A stretch of 9,232 nt of DNA, taken from assembly GCA_050946255.1 (NCBI GenBank), contig JBMNUL010000109.1, positions 1 to 9,232 on the forward strand, in the 5' to 3' direction. Below the pieces are notes generated by a model. The model saw only the letters and a list, made by a program, of their open reading frames with translations. It did no database searches and was not told the origin of the DNA. This document shows, one piece after another, positions 6,072 through 9,232 of the stretch (within the stretch, counting starts at the first letter, position 1; each line of letters opens with the position of its first letter). Position numbers and translations under genes: made by a program. Source of the DNA: JBMNUL01 sp050946255. Its GTDB lineage: Bacteria > Actinomycetota > Coriobacteriia > Coriobacteriales > CADBOM01.

Positions 6072-6668
6072 TCATTGCCTAGCAGGAGTTTTTGTTGTGA
6101 CGCTTTCGCGCACCATCTTGCAGAAGTAATCGTGCACAGAGACATCCTCAGTAAGCTCAGGGTGGAAGGCAGTTGCCAGTTGAGCTCCCTGACGTGCCGC
6201 CACGATCTTTCCGTCGACACTTGCCAGCACTTCGACGCCGGCGCCAACGGAAGAGATGTAGGGAGCGCGAATGAAAGTCATGGGAATCTCCCCAACACCC
6301 TTGAATGGGGCAATTGCCGAAAAGCTTCCAAGCTGGCGACCATAGGCGTTCCTCACGGCAGTCATATCCATTGTCGCAAGATAGATGTGCTCGTCGTTTT
6401 CGATGCGCTTGGCCATCAAAATCAGACCGGCACAGGTTCCCCATACGGGAAGCCCTTCTGAAATCATGCGCTTCATCGGATTCAGGAGCCCAAGATCGCA
6501 CAGCAGCTTTCCCTGGACCGTGCTCTCACCTCCTGGGATGACAAGTGCGTCGAATGGCTGGGAGAGATCGCGTTTCTGCCGTATCTCGACTGTCGATACT
6601 CCCAGCCTTTTGAACATCTCTTCGTGCTCTGCAAATGCCCCCTGCAGCGCCAGTACTGCAACGCGCAT
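6072..6668 (-). CDS. pdxT: PLP synthase glutaminase subunit PdxT
   Basis: Glutamine amidotransferase subunit of cytosolic PLP synthase. It hydrolyses glutamine and passes the ammonia to PdxS. At 198 residues it has normal length and shows the whole class I triad: nucleophile Cys79 in GTCAG, and His169 and Glu171 in FHPELTED. It also has IPGGEST (44-50), the substrate-loop signature of PdxT, and RNAYGRQ (106-112). ATG 6668 lies one base after the pdxS stop codon, with an AGAGAGGGG ribosome-binding stretch inside the end of pdxS, so the two are translationally linked. It is active only in the 12+12 complex with PdxS, as known for the family. The C-terminal tail (TTKTPARQ) is variable. Nothing appears broken. 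Confidence 0.97.
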   Translation of the reverse strand: MRVAVLALQGAFAEHEEMFKRLGVSTVEIRQKRDLSQPFDALVIPGGESTVQGKLLCDLGLLNPMKRMISEGLPVWGTCAGLILMAKRIENDEHIYLATMDMTAVRNAYGRQLGSFSAIAPFKGVGEIPMTFIRAPYISSVGAGVEVLASVDGKIVAARQGAQLATAFHPELTEDVSVHDYFCKMVRESVTTKTPARQ

Positions 6669-6669
6669 T

Positions 6670-7548
6670 TTATTTGCCCCTCTCTGCCATTAGAATCTCG
6701 ATTTCCTGGGCATTGATTCCGACCATTGCCTCGCCCAGGTCTTCTGAGACTCTGGCAAGCAGGTCCGCATCTTCGTAGTTGGTGACGGCCTGCACGATGG
6801 CACTTGCACGCTTGGCGGGGTTGCCGGACTTGAAGATTCCAGATCCCACGAAAACGCCCTCGGCACCAAGCTGCATCATGAGCGCTGCATCAGCGGGGGT
6901 TGCGACGCCTCCTGCTGCGAAGTTAACGACGGGGAGCTTGCCGTTCTCGTGCACATAGGCCACGAGCTCGTATGGAACTTGGAGTTCCTTTGCGGCTTCG
7001 TAAAGCTCGTCTTCCGCCATTCCCTGCACGCGGCGGATCTCCTTCTGCATTGCGCGCATATGGTGAACAGCCTGCACCACGTCGCCTGTGCCAGGCTCTC
7101 CCTTGGTGCGGATCATCGCCGCGCCCTCTTGGATTCTGCGAAGCGCCTCTCCAAGGTCGCGAGCACCGCAGACGAACGGGACGTCGAACTTCGTCTTGTC
7201 GATGTGGTAGATGTCGTCGGCTGGGGAGAGGACCTCGGATTCATCGATGTAATCTATGTCTATTGCCTGAAGGATCTGAGCCTCGACGAAATGACCGATA
7301 CGGCACTTGGCCATGACTGGGATTGAGACCGCATCCTGAATTCCACGTATCATCTTGGGATCGCTCATGCGCGAGACACCACCAGCAGCTCGTATGTCAG
7401 CCGGAATGCGCTCCAGCGCCATTACGGCGCAAGCCCCAGCATCCTCGGCAATTTTCGCCTGCTCTGGAGTGGTGACGTCCATGATGACGCCGCCCTTCAG
7501 CATCTGCGCGAGGTTCTTGTTCAACTCGTATCTGCTCTGCTCTTCCAT
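6670..7548 (-). CDS. pdxS: PLP synthase subunit PdxS
   Basis: Synthase subunit of PLP synthase, a beta/alpha-barrel enzyme that builds pyridoxal 5'-phosphate from ribose 5-phosphate, glyceraldehyde 3-phosphate and the ammonia from PdxT. This is the DXP-independent vitamin B6 route. The 292 residues match the family's length. Catalytic residues are present: Asp24 in VIMDV, Lys81 in MAKCRIGH, which forms the first Schiff base, and Lys149 in RTKGEPGTG, the second lysine. Phosphate-site glycines occur in NFAAGGVATPADAAL and GVFVGSGIFK. ATG 7548 follows AAAGG at 6 nt. It is the first gene of pdxST and starts 99 bp from the divergent pdxR, whose product normally controls it. There are no signs of decay, unlike the regulator next door. 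Confidence 0.98.
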   Translation of the reverse strand: MEEQSRYELNKNLAQMLKGGVIMDVTTPEQAKIAEDAGACAVMALERIPADIRAAGGVSRMSDPKMIRGIQDAVSIPVMAKCRIGHFVEAQILQAIDIDYIDESEVLSPADDIYHIDKTKFDVPFVCGARDLGEALRRIQEGAAMIRTKGEPGTGDVVQAVHHMRAMQKEIRRVQGMAEDELYEAAKELQVPYELVAYVHENGKLPVVNFAAGGVATPADAALMMQLGAEGVFVGSGIFKSGNPAKRASAIVQAVTNYEDADLLARVSEDLGEAMVGINAQEIEILMAERGK

Positions 7549-7593
7549 CTTGGACCTTTCTACTAGCTAGGTTAGTGACGTGAAGGCATGATA

Positions 7594-7623
7594 TTGATAT
7601 GATTGGTTCTATAAAATATCCAA
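7594..7623 (-). promoter_or_regulatory. Candidate pdxST promoter
   Basis: Read on the minus strand: TTGGAT (7618-7623), an 18-bp spacer, and TATCAA (7594-7599), each four or five matches to consensus. The promoter overlaps the inverted repeat at 7602-7624, so a bound regulator would compete with or contact RNA polymerase. Confidence 0.45.
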
Positions 7624-7624
7624 T
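7602..7624. promoter_or_regulatory. Inverted repeat between pdxST and pdxR, candidate PdxR operator
   Basis: ATTGG (7602-7606) and CCAAT (7620-7624) flank a 13-bp AT-rich core that contains TATAAA (7610-7615), a possible -10 box for pdxR. Its place in the divergent promoter region suggests an operator for the MocR-type regulator, but the arms are short. Confidence 0.4.
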
Positions 7625-7647
7625 TTACGAAAATTTAATAAGACCAG

Positions 7648-8844
7648 ATGAAGTATTTAGTTGATAAATCACTCGGAGAGCCTGCCTATTTGCAGCTATA
7701 TGAGCAGGTGAAGCGCGATATCGTCAATGGCGTTCTGTCTTATGGGGACAAGCTGCCACCAAAACGGCAAATGGCTGGGGAGACTCAAGTCAGTATCATC
7801 ACCGTCGAGCATGCGTACTCGCTTCTGCGCGACGAGGGATACGTGGAGTCTCGCGAGCGAAGTGCATACAGGGTTTCCTTCAGGTCATCCGACGGCTTTG
7901 CCCCGACGATGGGCAGGGGTCCTGGCGAGGCAGTGCCAAAATACGCGAAAATATTCAAAACATCGGGAAGTGAGCCAAATTCCAGTTCGCAGGCCATCGC
8001 AACCTCGACAGCGGAGGCCAAAGCCCGGCGTTCTTCCGACGAAATCCTTCTCCGCTTCCCGTACTCTGTGTTCGCAAAGACTGCTCGAGCAGTTCTTTCA
8101 GATGCGGGCGATGGAGTGCTAGAGCCTTCTCCTGGTGCCGGGCGGTTGGAGCTGCGTGAAACTCTGAGGGATTATCTTGCTAGGAAACAGGGCATCTATG
8201 CAGATGTCGATCAGATTGTCATTGGTTCCGGAGCCGAGAACCTCTACTTCCTGATCGTGGGCATGCTCGGATCGGACATCACTGTGGCCTTGGAGTCCCC
8301 CTCTTACGAGAAGATCAGGCAAGTCTACACGGCACATGGTGTGACCTGCGAGCTGCTGCCACTAGGACCGGATGGCATTGAGACAGAGGCGCTTCTATCC
8401 AGCAAGGCCGACGTGCTCCACATAATTCCATACAGCAGCTTTCCCACTGGGATCACGGCCCCGATTTCAAAGCGTTACGAGTACCTTAACTGGGCCGAGC
8501 GCAATAACAGTCTCATCGTCGAAGACGACTACGAATCAGAATTCTCGGTTTCAGGGAAACCCGTAGAGTCGGTCTTCGCGCTCTCGACTTCCGACAACGT
8601 CATATACCTGAACACATTCTCGAAGTCGATTTCCCCGGCTCTCCGCATGGGTTACATGGTGCTGCCCCGGCATCTGGTCGGCGTCTACGAAGAACGCCTC
8701 GGATTCCTCTCGTGCTCTGTTCCCACATTTGACCAGCTCATAGTTGCCAGGCTCATCTCAAGTGGTGACTTCTCGCGCCATGTGAACCGAGTACGCCGTG
8801 CAAAGCGCAAGCAGTTGAAGGGGGAGTCGCCTTCGGCAAGGTAA
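7648..8844 (+). CDS. pdxR: MocR/PdxR-type regulator, C-terminally truncated
   Basis: A GntR-family regulator of the MocR subfamily: N-terminal winged helix-turn-helix (about residues 10-78; ITVEHAYSLLRDEGYVESR) joined by a linker to a fold-type I aminotransferase-like domain that binds PLP. Visible: SPGAGRLELRETL (161-173), FPTG (265-268), VEDDYESEF (291-299), and FSKS with the PLP lysine Lys326, then Arg333. PdxR proteins normally activate pdxST when PLP is scarce. At 398 residues it ends at SRHVNRVRRAKRKQL plus eight residues. MocR proteins usually run to about 450-500, so the last subdomain is missing and related sequence seems to continue past the stop. Several conserved positions differ (see findings). 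No clear Shine-Dalgarno precedes ATG 7648. A decaying gene is my reading; a functional short form is possible. Confidence 0.85.
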   Translation: MKYLVDKSLGEPAYLQLYEQVKRDIVNGVLSYGDKLPPKRQMAGETQVSIITVEHAYSLLRDEGYVESRERSAYRVSFRSSDGFAPTMGRGPGEAVPKYAKIFKTSGSEPNSSSQAIATSTAEAKARRSSDEILLRFPYSVFAKTARAVLSDAGDGVLEPSPGAGRLELRETLRDYLARKQGIYADVDQIVIGSGAENLYFLIVGMLGSDITVALESPSYEKIRQVYTAHGVTCELLPLGPDGIETEALLSSKADVLHIIPYSSFPTGITAPISKRYEYLNWAERNNSLIVEDDYESEFSVSGKPVESVFALSTSDNVIYLNTFSKSISPALRMGYMVLPRHLVGVYEERLGFLSCSVPTFDQLIVARLISSGDFSRHVNRVRRAKRKQLKGESPSAR

Positions 8845-8943
8845 CCGCTGAGCCATTTATCTAGGCTCAAGGTCAAACGTGTATCCTCAAATAAAGGTAT
8901 GCGTAGAATGAGATGTGGAGAATGTCGCGTCCAGTTCTGGTGA
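8845..8943 (+). pseudogene. Probable remnant of the pdxR C-terminus
   Basis: After the stop at 8842-8844, the same reading frame continues for 32 codons without a stop (HLSRLKVKRVSS...CRVQFW, TGA at 8941-8943). This has the shape of the GLHxxLKV strand and GVxVxF strand near the end of MocR proteins. Just before, another frame (8829-8853) reads AFGKVTAEP, which fits the preceding segment. A pair of small opposing indels could explain the break. The match is judged by eye. Confidence 0.45.
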
Positions 8944-9001
8944 CCTGACCATGGAAGTCGGCATATCCCGGGAGCGATTGACAATAGAGAAGGTGGGAAT
9001 C

Positions 9002-9232
9002 ATGAGAATCACAGGGTGCGATGAGATGGTGCTAGAGCCGGGTGAGCACAAGTTCAGGGGGAACCCGTTGTTCGGGTTTGTCTTCGCGCAATGGCTCCAG
9101 TTCTTCACCTCCTTTGGAATCCTCTCGAAGGACAGTTCCTACCGGATCACTATCGACACTTGGGAGAACGATTCCGAGAACGATATCGAGATGACAGCTG
9201 GTGGAGATTATCGGGCGTTTCGCGTTGCCATG
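9002..9232 (+). CDS. Unrecognised protein, N-terminal part (runs off right edge)
   Basis: An open frame of 77 codons to the window end, starting MRITGCDEMVLEPG and continuing with NPLFGFVFAQWLQFFTSFG (residues 24-42), then a charged stretch (DTWENDSENDIEM) and GGDYRAFRVAM. ATG 9002 follows AGAAGGTGGG at about 4-6 nt, a strong ribosome binding site, which sets the start. The frame is open further upstream to 8912, with another ATG at 8951 that has a poorer site. The aromatic-rich central segment looks like a buried amphipathic core rather than a clear membrane helix. I do not recognise the family. It follows the broken end of pdxR and may have been fused to or transcribed with it. Confidence 0.7.
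   Translation, partial: MRITGCDEMVLEPGEHKFRGNPLFGFVFAQWLQFFTSFGILSKDSSYRITIDTWENDSENDIEMTAGGDYRAFRVAM

Noticed and set aside
8978..8983. Perfect TTGACA, a possible -35 box
   Set aside because: It would place the -10 box inside the start of the 9002 gene, where no TATAAT-like sequence is found.
1..9232. CRISPR arrays, tRNA genes, insertion sequences
   Set aside because: No regularly spaced repeats, tRNA-like cloverleaf or transposase motif was seen on either strand.

Overview
The window reads as chromosomal DNA of a Gram-positive-type bacterium of moderate GC. It has strong purine-rich ribosome binding sites, recognisable -35/-10 boxes, and intrinsic terminators made of GC-rich stems followed by T-runs. 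PdxST-dependent vitamin B6 synthesis with a divergent MocR-type gene, and small cysteine-motif proteins, would suit an anaerobic Actinomycetota lineage such as Coriobacteriia, or a Bacillota relative. That placement is inference; no rRNA or other marker is present.

Layout. (1) 1-333, minus strand: the N-terminal part of an aldo/keto reductase that runs off the left edge. (2) 334-1193: no long gene. It contains a candidate structured RNA (about 638-898, plus strand) with several GC hairpins, a possible pseudoknot, a very good terminator and an embedded 26-codon ORF behind a perfect Shine-Dalgarno sequence. (3) 1194-1880, plus: an AqpZ-type water channel with its own promoter and terminator. 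(4) 2076-4771, minus: a tight three-gene unit transcribed as alkyltransferase-family protein, ABC-F ATPase, N-formylglutamate amidohydrolase-family protein. (5) 5008-5382, minus: a small protein with a C-terminal Cys cluster, with a good promoter and terminator. (6) 5507-5938, minus: a DUF2115/UPF0305-like protein with four C-terminal cysteines. (7) 6072-7548, minus: pdxS-pdxT, the two subunits of pyridoxal 5'-phosphate (PLP) synthase. (8) 7648-8844, plus: a divergent MocR/PdxR-type regulator whose aminotransferase domain stops early, followed by what looks like remnant C-terminal sequence. (9) 9002-9232, plus: the start of an unrecognised protein that continues past the right edge.

How the genes work together. 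PdxS condenses ribose 5-phosphate, glyceraldehyde 3-phosphate and ammonia into PLP. PdxT supplies the ammonia from glutamine. The divergent pdxR would normally sense PLP and control pdxST from the 99-bp shared intergenic region, which carries an inverted repeat. Because the regulator seems to lack its C-terminal subdomain and departs from family consensus at several usually conserved positions, pdxST control may be altered or lost here. The alkyltransferase/ABC-F/amidohydrolase genes are probably one transcript, but no shared pathway is evident. The least explained part of the window is the RNA-like region at 638-898.
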